64,000 bases of DNA, taken from positions 124,001-188,000 of the forward strand of contig CAVQBE010000019.1 in the NCBI GenBank assembly GCA_963710675.1, read 5' to 3'. This DNA is from JACCZX01 sp963710675 (GTDB taxonomy: Bacteria > Pseudomonadota > Gammaproteobacteria > Burkholderiales > Burkholderiaceae_F). This document shows, piece after piece, positions 16,420 to 25,755 of this stretch. How positions within the stretch are numbered: position 1 is the first letter of the stretch; every line of letters starts with the position of its first letter. The notes beneath the pieces were generated by a model. It was not told where the DNA came from. It saw nothing but the letters and a program-made list of their open reading frames with translations, and did not search any database. The position numbers and the translations under genes were made by a program.

Positions 16420-18324
16420 ATGGTGCGTCCCCTTCGCTGCGCGCTCATCAGCAGTCTGTTGGTCGCTGCGTGCGCAATGCCATTGAATGACGCGCGCGCC
16501 AACATCGTTCCCACGCGGGGCGTCGATCTTGCAGATCTGACCCTTGAAGAGCTCGGCGACGTCGTCGTGACGTCAGTGTCGCGCCGACGCGAGCGGCTAG
16601 CCGCTGCGCCAGCGTCGATTTATGTGATTACGCGCGAGGACATCAGGCGCTCTGGCGTCACCACGCTTCCCGAAGCGCTTCGGCTCGCTCCCAACCTGCA
16701 GGTAGCCCGTGCGGACGCCAATCAGTATGCGATCAGCGCTCGCGGCTCAAACGCAGTGCTTGCAAACAAGCTGCTGGTACTGATCGATGGTCGCGTCGTC
16801 TATACGCCGCTGTTTTCCGGAGTGTTCTGGGAAGCACAGGACACGCTGCTGGAGGATGTCGATCGCATCGAGGTGATCAGTGGTCCCGGTGCGACGCTCT
16901 GGGGCGCAAATGCAGTGAACGGTGTCATCAACGTGATTACGCGGCCAGCAACTGCGACGCAGGGTGTGGTCGTTGCTGCGGGCAGCGGCAACCAGGAAAG
17001 TGGAGCCTTCGCGCGCTACGGCTCTCAGATCGGCAATCAAACCTCGTTCCGCGTGTACGGCAAAGTATCCGATCGAGAGCATTCGCAGCTCACCGACGGG
17101 CGGCCGGTACGTGATGAAGCGGAGCTGGCGCAGGTCGGGTTCCGGCTCGACTCAGGCGAGGTAACGCGCAGCTACACGGTGCAGGGCGACGTCTACCGCG
17201 GGGAGGCTGATCAGGTGCCGTCGCCCCGAGACATTCGTGGCGGAAATCTGCTGGGCCGTTTTAGCCAATCGTTCGCAAATGAGTCGAGGCTGGTCGCGCA
17301 GGCGTACTACGACCACACGTTTCGCGATCACCCAGGAGTGTTTCGAGAGAGCCTGGATATTTTCGACGTTTACCTGCAGTACGGTTTTGTTCCGTTTGAG
17401 AGCCACACGCTATTGGTGGGTGGCGGCTACCGTCACGCGCGCGATCGCATCACCAACCCCGCCATTCAAGCGTTTCTTCCTGCCGAGAAGAGTCTGAACT
17501 GGTCGCACCTGTTCTTGCAGGACGAGATTGCGCTCGGGCATGGCGTGAGGACAACCCTTGGGGTCAAGGTTGAAGACAATACGTACACGGGCGCGGAGGT
17601 GATGCCCAATGCGCGCATCGCGTGGCAGCCGGCCGACGACCGACTTCTCTGGGCAGCACTCAGTCGCGCAGTACGCGCGCCGTCGCGCATCGATCGCGAG
17701 TTTTTTGTCCCGGCGAGCTCTCCGTTCTTGCTTGCGGGTGGTCCCAACTTCGAATCCGAAATCGCCAACGTGGCGGAGATCGGTTACCGCGCGAGCGTCG
17801 GCAATCGCTTTACCGGCTCGATCACCGGTTACTGGCACGACTTCGACCGCATCCGCAGCCTCGAGCCGCGCCCCGGCGGACTGATGTTCGAAAACAAGAT
17901 CGAAGGCCGAACCTACGGCGTCGAAGCGTGGGCGGAGTATCGACCGATCGATCGTTGGCGGCTAAGTGCGGGGGTCGTAAGTCAGCGCGTGAAGTTCGAG
18001 CGCGAGCCCGACAGTCGCGACACTACGGGGCTGGTGGCCGCCGGCAATGATCCCGAAAGCTGGTGGCAGCTGCGGTCAAATTACGATGTCGCGCAAAACG
18101 TCGAGTTCGATGTAAGGGCGAGGCGCATATCTTCGTTGCCCAATCCCTATGTGCCCGGTTATTTAGCCATCGATTTACGGATCGCTTGGCGTCCATGGCG
18201 GCAACTGGAAGCTTCGTTTTCGGTTCAAAACGCATTTGATCCTTCTCACGCCGAATGGGGTTCGGCCGTCAATCGGGCTGAACTCGATCGCGCGTTTTTC
18301 TTTTCACTCGTTTGGCGTCACTGA
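16420..18324 (+). CDS. TonB-dependent outer-membrane receptor
   Basis: Outer-membrane active transporter or signal receptor. I start at ATG 16420 because a signal peptide begins there (MVRPLRCALISSLLVAACAM, cleavage near NDARA); a GTG at 16381 is the alternative. An N-terminal segment DLADLTLEELGDVVVTSVSR resembles the TonB-box region, then the plug domain (about 45-165) with DGRVVYTPLFSGVFWE, RIEVISGPGATLWGANAVNG and INVITRPA. The rest is a 22-strand barrel. The ligand is unknown. It is followed within five bases by yfiR and then a sensor kinase, which suggests a signalling rather than purely nutritional role; this is inference. Confidence 0.9.
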   Translation: MVRPLRCALISSLLVAACAMPLNDARANIVPTRGVDLADLTLEELGDVVVTSVSRRRERLAAAPASIYVITREDIRRSGVTTLPEALRLAPNLQVARADANQYAISARGSNAVLANKLLVLIDGRVVYTPLFSGVFWEAQDTLLEDVDRIEVISGPGATLWGANAVNGVINVITRPATATQGVVVAAGSGNQESGAFARYGSQIGNQTSFRVYGKVSDREHSQLTDGRPVRDEAELAQVGFRLDSGEVTRSYTVQGDVYRGEADQVPSPRDIRGGNLLGRFSQSFANESRLVAQAYYDHTFRDHPGVFRESLDIFDVYLQYGFVPFESHTLLVGGGYRHARDRITNPAIQAFLPAEKSLNWSHLFLQDEIALGHGVRTTLGVKVEDNTYTGAEVMPNARIAWQPADDRLLWAALSRAVRAPSRIDREFFVPASSPFLLAGGPNFESEIANVAEIGYRASVGNRFTGSITGYWHDFDRIRSLEPRPGGLMFENKIEGRTYGVEAWAEYRPIDRWRLSAGVVSQRVKFEREPDSRDTTGLVAAGNDPESWWQLRSNYDVAQNVEFDVRARRISSLPNPYVPGYLAIDLRIAWRPWRQLEASFSVQNAFDPSHAEWGSAVNRAELDRAFFFSLVWRH

Positions 18325-18328
18325 CGTT

Positions 18329-18919
18329 ATGACGGCGAGAGCCGCTGACGCTCGGGCGCTCACGCTGCGCGGCATCTGCGCCATCGTATTGCTCGCGTGT
18401 GCAGCGCTGGCGTCACCCGCTGCAAGCCACGCGCAGGCCACTGGCGAAGCGCAGACCAACGAGCGCAGCGTGATGGCCGCTTACATCTATCGCTTCATCA
18501 CCTATGTCGAATGGCCGGTGTCGGCATTCGCCAGCCCGGAGGCCCCGATCGTCATCGGTGTTGTCAACGCGGACGACATCGCCGGCGAACTCGAGCAAAT
18601 CGTGCAGGGAAGAACGGCACAGGGCCGTCGCCTGCTAGTACGAAAGCTGGCACCAGGTGACGCTCTTACCGGCATCAACGTGCTATTCGTCGGTGGCGAC
18701 GGTGCACAACGGGCGTTGCAGGCGGCGAAATTGCTGACCGGACGCCCGGTGTTAACAATTACCGGTGTCGAGCGCGGGATGGACCACGGCAGCGTGATTA
18801 ATTTCGTGCATGTCGATGGACGCGTGCGTTTCGAAGTAAACGTCGTGGCGGCAGAGAAGAGCGGATTGCGCCTGAGTTCGCGCCTCCTGACGGTTGCAAC
18901 CCGCATCAAGGCGAACTGA
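18329..18919 (+). CDS. yfiR: YfiR family periplasmic protein (DUF4154)
   Basis: Periplasmic regulator-type protein of the YfiR/DUF4154 family. It has a signal peptide (LRGICAIVLLACAALASPAA) and the family core: VMAAYIYRFITYVEWPVSAF, IVIGVVNADDIAGELEQIVQ, VLFVGGDGAQRALQAAKLL, PVLTITGVERGMDHGSVINF and a final VNVVAAEKSGLRLSSRLLTV. In Pseudomonas, YfiR binds and represses the CHASE8-type membrane diguanylate cyclase YfiN. Here the downstream CHASE8-HAMP protein is a histidine kinase, so the target differs. The start ATG 18329 lies five bases after the receptor gene and three bases separate it from the kinase. Confidence 0.87.
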   Translation: MTARAADARALTLRGICAIVLLACAALASPAASHAQATGEAQTNERSVMAAYIYRFITYVEWPVSAFASPEAPIVIGVVNADDIAGELEQIVQGRTAQGRRLLVRKLAPGDALTGINVLFVGGDGAQRALQAAKLLTGRPVLTITGVERGMDHGSVINFVHVDGRVRFEVNVVAAEKSGLRLSSRLLTVATRIKAN

Positions 18920-18922
18920 CCG

Positions 18923-20807
18923 ATGCTGGACTACATCTCGACTTCGATCCGGCGCAAGCTGATGTTCGTGATGTTGAGCACGGCCATCGTGGCGCTGCTC
19001 GTCACCGCAACGGCAATGATCATCTATGAGGCTCGCACCACCCATCAAACATGGGTCGACGACCTGGTAACGCAGGCCGAGATCATTGGCAGGACTTCTG
19101 CGCCGGCGCTGAGTTTCGATGACGCCAAAGCGGCGCGCGAAAACCTGTCGGTGCTGCGTCTGCGCCCCCTTGTGACGGCAGCAGCGATCTATACGGCCAA
19201 GGGCGAGTTGTTCGCTGACTACAGGGCCACCACACGGGTGCCGGTTGCGCTGCCGGTCAATGCTGAGCGCAATGGCTATCGAATAGAGGGCAACCAACTG
19301 TCGGTGTTTCAGGAAGTGCGCGAGAACGGGCAGTTTCTCGGTACGGTCTATTTAAGTGCGGGCTATGAATTGTGGAATCGGCTGCTTGGGTACCTTGTAA
19401 TCGTAGGACTGGCCATTTTGGCGAGTCTTGCGGTAACGGTGGCCGTATCGACCTGGCTCCAGCGCGCGATTACCGAGCCGGTGCTGGATGTAGCGCGGGT
19501 TGCGCAGCAGGTGATGGAGCGGCGCGACTACAAGCTGCGCGTGCGCAAGACGAGCTCCGATGAGGTCGGCGTGCTGGTCGATGCATTCAACGACATGCTT
19601 GCGGAGGCCGACAGGCGCTCAACTGCGCTGGAGAGCGCCAATGCCGATTTGCTGCACGAAATGCGCGAGCGGCGCGCTGCCGAAGACGCGCTGAAATCGG
19701 CCGATCAACGCAAGGACGAGTTTCTTGCCACGCTTGCACACGAGTTGCGCAATCCGCTGGCGCCGATTCGCAATGGCCTGCAAATCATGCGCATGACAAA
19801 GGATGCTGCTGCCAGTCGCGCGCGCCCAATTGATGATGGAGCGCCAGTTGCAGCAAATGGTGCGTTTGGTCGACGATCTGCTGGACGTCTCGCGGATCAC
19901 GACGGGCAAGCTCGTGCTGCGCACCGAGAGAGTATCGCTGCAGGAGGGTGTCACAACGGCGATCGACGCTGTGCGGCCTCTGATCGACGCGAAACGGCAG
20001 ATGCTTTCGGTCGATCTGCCGGCCGTTACGGTTGAACTCGACGCGGACCCGACTCGCCTCTCGCAGATTCTTGCCAACATCCTGAACAACGCGGTCAAGT
20101 ACACCGAACCGGGCGGCTCGATCCGCGTGACCGCTCGGCTCGTTCACGGCGCGGTAGAAATCCGCGTCTCGGATACCGGCGTCGGCATCGCAGCCGACGA
20201 ACTGCCGGCGGTGTTTGAAATGTTTACGCAGTTCGATGCATCGCCCGAGCGTACTCACGGCGGCCTCGGTGTGGGTCTGGCACTGGCGAAGCGGCTCGTT
20301 CAACTGCATGGCGGCACGATCTCAGCACGCAGCGAAGGGCTTGGGCACGGCAGCGAATTTACGGTGCGTCTGCCGGTTGCTACCGCGCCTTCCGATGTGC
20401 TCGATATCGATCCGGCGCAGCGGACATCGCCCGTCGCGCCTCGCCGTGTGCTGCTGGTCGACGACAATCGCGATTTCGCCTTGAGCCTGGCAGCGTTGCT
20501 GGAGCTCGAGGGCCACGATGTGCGAACCACGTTCGAGGCAACATCAGCCGAAATGGTCGCTGGCGAGTTTCGTCCGGACATTGCGTTTCTTGATCTTGGC
20601 TTGCCAAACATCAATGGCTTCGAGCTGGCGCGGCGCCTGCGTTCAAAGCCGCATACCAATGGAACTGTACTGGTCGCAGTCACCGGTTGGGGCAAGGAGG
20701 AGGATCGGCAACGCTCGCGCGAAGCTGGCTTTGATCTTCATCTTGTCAAGCCTGTTGAACCGGACGAGATCCTGGATCAGGTAAGAAAGGCCGCGGCCAG
20801 GCGCTGA
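18923..20807 (+). CDS. CHASE8-HAMP hybrid sensor histidine kinase with receiver domain (one frameshift)
   Basis: Inner-membrane hybrid kinase. A transmembrane helix (LMFVMLSTAIVALLVTATAM) is followed by a CHASE8 periplasmic domain (SFDDAKAARENLSVLRLRPL; GQFLGTVYLSAGYELWNRL), a second helix and HAMP (about 185-235), HisKA with ATLAHELRNPLAPIRNGL, HATPase with NILNNAVKYTEPGG, VSDTGVGI and GGLGVGLALAKRL, and a C-terminal receiver (VLLVDDN, phospho-Asp in AFLDLGLPN, Lys in LVKPVEP). The frame breaks once near 19822, just past the H-box, probably one lost base. In order behind the TonB receptor and yfiR, it probably receives YfiR-mediated envelope signals. Confidence 0.87.
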
Positions 20808-20959
20808 TCGCAGCACTGCTGCCACCCGCTTTCGGCTTAGCCGTTTCAAGTCATCCACATCGGGCCTCAAGGCGCTGATCTTTTGAGACTATCGCCCGTT
20901 CGTAGGGAACGATCGGCATCGCGCCTGATTCAGGCGGCGCACATTCCACAAAACAAAGC

Positions 20960-21370
20960 GTGAAAAAAAGCATCGGTTATCGAATTTTTCTCGTGCGGGG
21001 CGACGACGCACTGCCGTTGTCCAAGACGACGTTTGAAGAGTTTCTGTTTGGGCGAAGAGCCGTCCTGCCGAACTTTGCAGGCCAGACGATTGATGTTGCA
21101 ACCGTCGTATGCCGGTTGGAAAACAAGAAGCCGAAGGAGATCGTGCGGTTTTATTGCCAGCGCTTCAAGGTTAAAAGCGACGGCTCGATCGACCAGGCGC
21201 ATCAGCAGAGGCGCAGTTCTCCTGCCACGGTTGATCGTCCACTGGCTCGCAATACCGGCAGCAGGCCAACGGAACCCAATGATCCGTTGGCAGGGCGGCG
21301 CCTGGCTCATAGCTTGGTGATGATTTCGCGCGCGGCGCAGAAAAAGATCAACGACGTACTGTGGCGCTAG
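20960..21370 (+). CDS. Hypothetical protein (136 aa)
   Basis: Unrecognised soluble protein. It starts at GTG 20960 (KKSIGYRIFLVRGDDALPLS). The first 70 residues are well formed (FEEFLFGRRAVLPNFAGQTI, VATVVCRLENKKPKEIVRFY) while the rest is polar and probably disordered before a short C-terminal helix (MISRAAQKKINDVLWR). No signal or membrane helix. No strong ribosome site is seen. It lies between the hybrid kinase and the c-di-GMP gene, with gaps of about 150 bases on each side that hold nothing I can name. Confidence 0.5.
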   Translation: MKKSIGYRIFLVRGDDALPLSKTTFEEFLFGRRAVLPNFAGQTIDVATVVCRLENKKPKEIVRFYCQRFKVKSDGSIDQAHQQRRSSPATVDRPLARNTGSRPTEPNDPLAGRRLAHSLVMISRAAQKKINDVLWR

Positions 21371-21515
21371 GACGCCGCGAATTCAACGCGCGCCAAACTT
21401 GAGCGTGCTTCTATCCCAAATAGACGGGCCTGTTCGCCCTTAATCGGCATTTGCCGGCCGTTTGGCTGCGCCACACTGCGCGCACTTTCCGAGGCCCGAG
21501 GCCGCGAGCGGACTG

Positions 21516-23350
21516 ATGCGCGAGATCGACGACGTTGTGACAACCGTGGCGCCGCACGAAGTCGAGCGCCGGTTGCAGGAATATCAGGCGCTGCTCGCCA
21601 ATGACTCGATGGGCATCCTCGTCGTATGCGACGGCGATATCGCCCAGTGCAATTCCAGCGCGGCTCGTCTATTCGGATGGGATGTTGCGCAGTTGCTGGG
21701 GCGATCCGCAGCGACGTTTTTCGGATCGGACGAGGAATTCCAGTCGTTTGCCAGCCGTATCGGTGACGCATTGGCCGCCGATGGGTCGCCTGCGATCGAG
21801 TGGCGAACCCAGCGCCAGGATGGTTCAAGAGTATGGACACGCCTGCTGGTTAAGAGCATCACGCCCGGTGGACCGGCCGGTGAAACCGTGTGGCTCGTCG
21901 ATGACATCAGCGCGCGTAAAGAAATGGAAGCGGCGCTGGCGAAGGCGCGCGACGATCTGGAGCAGCGAGTGCGCGCGGCGCACGATGAGCTCGCATGGTC
22001 GAACGAGCGCTTGTGGCGGAGCTGTATGAGCGCAGCGAAGTCGAGGAGCGTGCACGCCGCATTGCGTTGTACGACGAGCTGACCGAGCTGCCGAATCGCC
22101 GATTGCTCGAGTCGCGCCTCGACGAAGCACTGCGCAACCATCAGCTCGGCGGAGATCGACTGGCGGTGTTGGTGGTTGACATCGACGAATTCACGAAGCT
22201 GAACGATGCCCTAGGGCACCGCGTCGGTGACGCGTTACTGCGGGCGACCGCTGGGCGCCTGGTCGATACCGTGCGGACGTCGGACTTGGTTGCACGTACC
22301 GGCGCAGATGAATTCGCAATCGTGCTCGGACGTCTGCGCCACGTTGACGACGCCGAGCATGTCGCCGGCAAGCTCGCCGAGCTGCTGTCAGAGCCATTTG
22401 AGATCGATGCCGAGCAGGTCAATGTCAGCGTGAGCATTGGCGCGGCGCTGTTTCCTACGGACGGCGCAAGTCCTGAGATGCTTTTGCGAAATGCTGATGC
22501 GGCATTGTCTTTTGCGAAGTCGCGCGGGCGCGGAAATGTTCAGCTTTTTGAGCCGCGCATGAATGCTGAAGTTGTGCGCCGGCTGCAAATCGAGGCAGGG
22601 CTGCGGCGCGGACTCGAGATAGGCGAGTTCGAGGCGTATTACCAGCCGCGTATCAATCTGAAAGATCGAAGCTTGGTCGGTGCCGAAGCGTTGGTGCGTT
22701 GGCGGCACCCTGAGCACGGTCTGCTGGAGCCAGGCAGCTTTATCGCTGTCGCTGAAGACACCGGTTTGATCGTACCCATTGGCGAGATCGTTTTGCGCGA
22801 AGCGTGTCGCGCCGCGATGCAGTGGACTGCGGAAGGACTCGGTCAGCCGGTCGTCAGCGTCAATATGTCGCCACGCGAATTTCGCGGGCGTTCATTATTG
22901 CCGATGGTGAGCCAGGCGCTGGTTGACTCAGGACTCGACGCAGAGCGCCTGCAGATCGAGATCACTGAAGCAAGCCTGATGCGCGATGGCGCGAAGGCCG
23001 AGCAAGTGTTATCCGGCCTGCATGCCATGGGCGTCAAAATCGCACTCGACAACTTCGGAACCGGCTTTTCGAGCTTGTCGAACCTGCGTCGCTTTCCAGT
23101 CGATGTGATCAAGATCGACGGCCAGTTCGTACGCGCAGGTCCGAGCGATCCGGCCGATTGCAAGATCGTCGCCGCACTGACCAGCCTCGCACGCGGCCTT
23201 GGACTGCATGTGGTCGCCGAAGGCGTTGAGACGCATGAGCAACTGTCCTTCGTCACGGATTGTGGTTGCAACGAAGCGCAGGGCTTTCTGCTTGGACGCC
23301 CTCTGACCTCGGCTGGATTCATCGAGCTCGCAAAGTCGCTGCGTAAATAA
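21516..23350 (+). CDS. PAS-GGDEF-EAL cyclic-di-GMP signalling protein (one frameshift)
   Basis: Cytoplasmic c-di-GMP protein. A PAS sensor (about 20-135: MGILVVCDGDIAQCNSSAAR, RQDGSRVWTRLLVKSI) leads through a coiled coil to GGDEF and EAL domains. The cyclase motif is GADEF, with an RTSD inhibitory site five residues before it. The phosphodiesterase domain has GAEALVRWRHPEHG, VSVNMSPREF, EITEASLM, the loop DNFGTGFSSL instead of DDFGTGYSS, IKIDGQFV and AEGVETHEQL. Both motifs deviate, so activity of either is uncertain. A frameshift near 22010 (one missing C) joins NER to LVAELYERSEVEERARRI. About 610 residues after correction. Confidence 0.85.
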
Positions 23351-23353
23351 AAC

Positions 23354-23378
23354 GGCCGCAGCAAGGTGCGCTGCGGCC
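23354..23378 (-). terminator. Terminator stem serving ugpB (minus strand)
   Basis: GGCCGCAGC (23354-23362) and GCTGCGGCC (23370-23378) form a nine-base stem with a seven-base loop. On the minus strand it is followed by GTTTTATTT, as expected of a rho-independent terminator for ugpB. Confidence 0.65.
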
Positions 23379-23386
23379 GGCATTAG

Positions 23387-23407
23387 AACAAGACTTTAAG
23401 TCTTGTT
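23387..23407 (+). terminator. Palindromic terminator of the GGDEF-EAL gene, overlapping the ugpB 3' end
   Basis: AACAAGACTT-T-AAGTCTTGTT is a perfect 21-base palindrome with a following CGCTTTTTC on the plus strand. It overlaps the last codons of ugpB, so one sequence serves as coding end and opposite-strand terminator. Confidence 0.55.
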
Positions 23408-24715
23408 CGCTTTTTCAAACCGCTCCAGCTGTTCATTGCCGCGCTTGACCGCGGTGTCGAGCGCCTCCTTGGCGCTTTTCTTTCCAGACCACACCCCCTC
23501 GAGCTCCTCATCGATAATCGTTCGAATCTGCACGAAATTGCCCAAGCGAATGCCGCGTGACTTATCAGTCGTCTTGCGGATCATCTGCGTGACGGCAACG
23601 TCGGTGCCCGGGTTCTGTTTATAGAAACCGGCTTTCTCGGTCATGGTGTAGGCGGCCGTGGTAATCGGAAGATAGCCAGTGCGCATGTGGCTCGCCGACT
23701 GCACATCAGGCTTCGACAGATAGTCGAAGAACGCAGCCACGCCCTTGTATTCCGCGGGCTTCTTGCCTGACATCACCCACAGGCTCGCGCCGCCGATCAC
23801 TGTGTTTTGCGGCGCGCCGGACACGTCCGGGTAATACGGCAGAGTCGAGATGCCGGAGGCAAATTTGGCGTTTTTCTTAATGTTCCCGTACATCGCTGAA
23901 GTGCCGGTCGTCATTGCGCATTCGCCGGATACGAACACCGAATCCGCGGTGTTGCCGCGGCCTTTGTAGACGAACAATCCTTGTTTCGACATATTCGCAA
24001 GGTTTTCTATATGGCGCACGTGCAGCGGCGTGTTGAACGCGAGCCGCGTTCCCATACCGCCAAACCCGTTGCGCAACGTGGCGAACTCGGTGTTGTGCCA
24101 CGCTGAGAAACTTTCGAGCTGAGTCCAGCTGGCCCAACTTGTCGTAAATGGGCACTTATGGCCCGAGGCCTTTAGCTTCGCTGCTGCGAGCACCACTTCA
24201 GGCCACGTCTGCGGCGGCTTCTCGGGGTCGAGTCCCGCTGCTTTGAAGGCATCCTTGTTGTAGTGAAAGACGGTGGTTGAGCTGTTGAACGGCAGGCTCA
24301 ACATTTGACCGTTCGGCGCGGTGTAATAACCGGCGACTGCGGGGACATACGCGGCGGGATCAAACTTGTAGCCGGCCTCCTTCATCAAATCGTGCACCGG
24401 TTTGATCGCACCTTTAGACGCCATCATCGTCGCCGTGCCGACTTCGAACACCTGCAGAATATGCGGCGCATTGCCGGCGCGAAAAGCGGCAATCGCAGCG
24501 GTCATCGACTCGTCATAGCTTCCCTTGAACACCGGGACGACCTTGTATTCCTTCTGACTTTCGTTGAATCCCTTGGCCTGGTCACTGACCCACTCGCCGA
24601 GGGAGCCGCCCATCGAATGCCACCATTGAATCTCGGTTTGAGCAACAGCTGGCGTTGTGAGCCCGGTAGCAAGCGCCGAAGCCAGCGCTGCTGCAATCAT
24701 TGATCTGCGAAGCAT
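23396..24715 (-). CDS. ugpB: ABC transporter substrate-binding protein, UgpB-like
   Basis: Periplasmic sugar/glycerol-3-phosphate binding protein (439 residues) of the cluster B family. The start is the ATG 24715, with AGGGAGA just upstream, giving a signal peptide MLRRSMIAAALASALATGLT ending near VAQ. Family signatures: IQWWHSMGGSLGEWVSDQAK, FKGSYDESMTAAIAAFRAGN, ILQVFEVGTATMMASKGAIK, LPFNSSTTVFHYNKDAFKAA, FVSGECAMTTGTSAMYGNIK. UgpB binds sn-glycerol-3-phosphate and glycerophosphocholine. No ugpA, E or C lies in this window; the next gene, ubiA, is divergent and the permeases must be elsewhere. Confidence 0.88.
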   Translation of the reverse strand: MLRRSMIAAALASALATGLTTPAVAQTEIQWWHSMGGSLGEWVSDQAKGFNESQKEYKVVPVFKGSYDESMTAAIAAFRAGNAPHILQVFEVGTATMMASKGAIKPVHDLMKEAGYKFDPAAYVPAVAGYYTAPNGQMLSLPFNSSTTVFHYNKDAFKAAGLDPEKPPQTWPEVVLAAAKLKASGHKCPFTTSWASWTQLESFSAWHNTEFATLRNGFGGMGTRLAFNTPLHVRHIENLANMSKQGLFVYKGRGNTADSVFVSGECAMTTGTSAMYGNIKKNAKFASGISTLPYYPDVSGAPQNTVIGGASLWVMSGKKPAEYKGVAAFFDYLSKPDVQSASHMRTGYLPITTAAYTMTEKAGFYKQNPGTDVAVTQMIRKTTDKSRGIRLGNFVQIRTIIDEELEGVWSGKKSAKEALDTAVKRGNEQLERFEKANKT

Positions 24716-24874
24716 GAAATCTCCCTGGAGTCTTGTAGTAACTGCTTCCCAACGGTCGCAGCTGAACATAACGCGACTGTTACGATAACCTCGCTCGGTG
24801 CTCAGGGCAAAACAACTTTTGCTACGCACTTTCCCGTGCATTTGCCGCGCGGTTGCTGGAAAACGCACTTCAGC

Positions 24875-25741
24875 ATGCCTTCGGTCGCAGCTCGTCTGCC
24901 GCTTTATGCCAGCTTGACCCGGCTCGACAAGCCGGTAGGTACCTTGCTGTTGCTTTGGCCAACTTTGACTGCCCTTTGGATAGCCGCAGACGGCCCACCG
25001 AGCGCAGCGCTTATCGCGATCTTCGTGGCGGGAACGTTTCTGATGCGTTCTGCCGGCTGCGCGGTTAATGATGCGGCTGACGCGCGCTTCGACTCGCACG
25101 TAAAGCGCACCGCTGAGCGTGTCGTAGCGCGTGGTTTGGTAACCCGGCGCGAAGCGCTCGCGGTCGCGGCAACGCTCGCGATTGCTGCGGCAGTGTTGCT
25201 GCCGTTTCTGAACGCAGCGGCAGTGCAGCTTGCGTTTGTTGCGGTCTTAATCGCGGCGACGTATCCCCTTGCAAAGCGATTCATTCCAATACCGCAGCTC
25301 TATCTTGGCGTCGCATTTTCGTTCGGCATTCCGATGGCGTTTGCCGCGATATTGGGAACGGTGCCCGCAGTCGGCTGGCTACTGATGCTTGCCAACGCGT
25401 TCTGGGTGATCGCTTATGACACTGAATACGCGATGGTGGATCGCGATGACGACTTGCGGATCGGCATCAAATCATCGGCGATTTTTTTCGGGCGGTTCGA
25501 TGTGTTTGCGATCATGGTGTCGTACGTTGCGTTCGTGTCATTGCTGGTCGTCATCGGCCGCATGATCAACGCAGCCTGGCCGTTTTATGTGGGATGCGCA
25601 GTTGCTGCGGCGCTCGCGACCCATCACTTCACATTGATTCGCACGAGGTCGCGCGACGGATGCATGCTGGCGTTTCGTTACAACAACTGGGTGGGTGCCG
25701 CAATATTTGCCGGCACAGCGCTTGACTATGCGCTTCGGTAA
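24875..25741 (+). CDS. ubiA: 4-hydroxybenzoate octaprenyltransferase UbiA
   Basis: Inner-membrane prenyltransferase attaching the polyprenyl tail to 4-hydroxybenzoate in ubiquinone biosynthesis. The start is MPSVAARLPLYASLTRLDKP. Both Asp-rich motifs are present: CAVNDAADARFDSHVKRTAE and YDTEYAMVDRDDDLRIGIKS. Eight to nine hydrophobic helices and a length of 288 residues fit. Spacing of 159 bases to ugpB (divergent) leaves room for two promoters. The gene converges on proC. Confidence 0.94.
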   Translation: MPSVAARLPLYASLTRLDKPVGTLLLLWPTLTALWIAADGPPSAALIAIFVAGTFLMRSAGCAVNDAADARFDSHVKRTAERVVARGLVTRREALAVAATLAIAAAVLLPFLNAAAVQLAFVAVLIAATYPLAKRFIPIPQLYLGVAFSFGIPMAFAAILGTVPAVGWLLMLANAFWVIAYDTEYAMVDRDDDLRIGIKSSAIFFGRFDVFAIMVSYVAFVSLLVVIGRMINAAWPFYVGCAVAAALATHHFTLIRTRSRDGCMLAFRYNNWVGAAIFAGTALDYALR

Positions 25742-25755
25742 CCCTTTGGAGAGTT

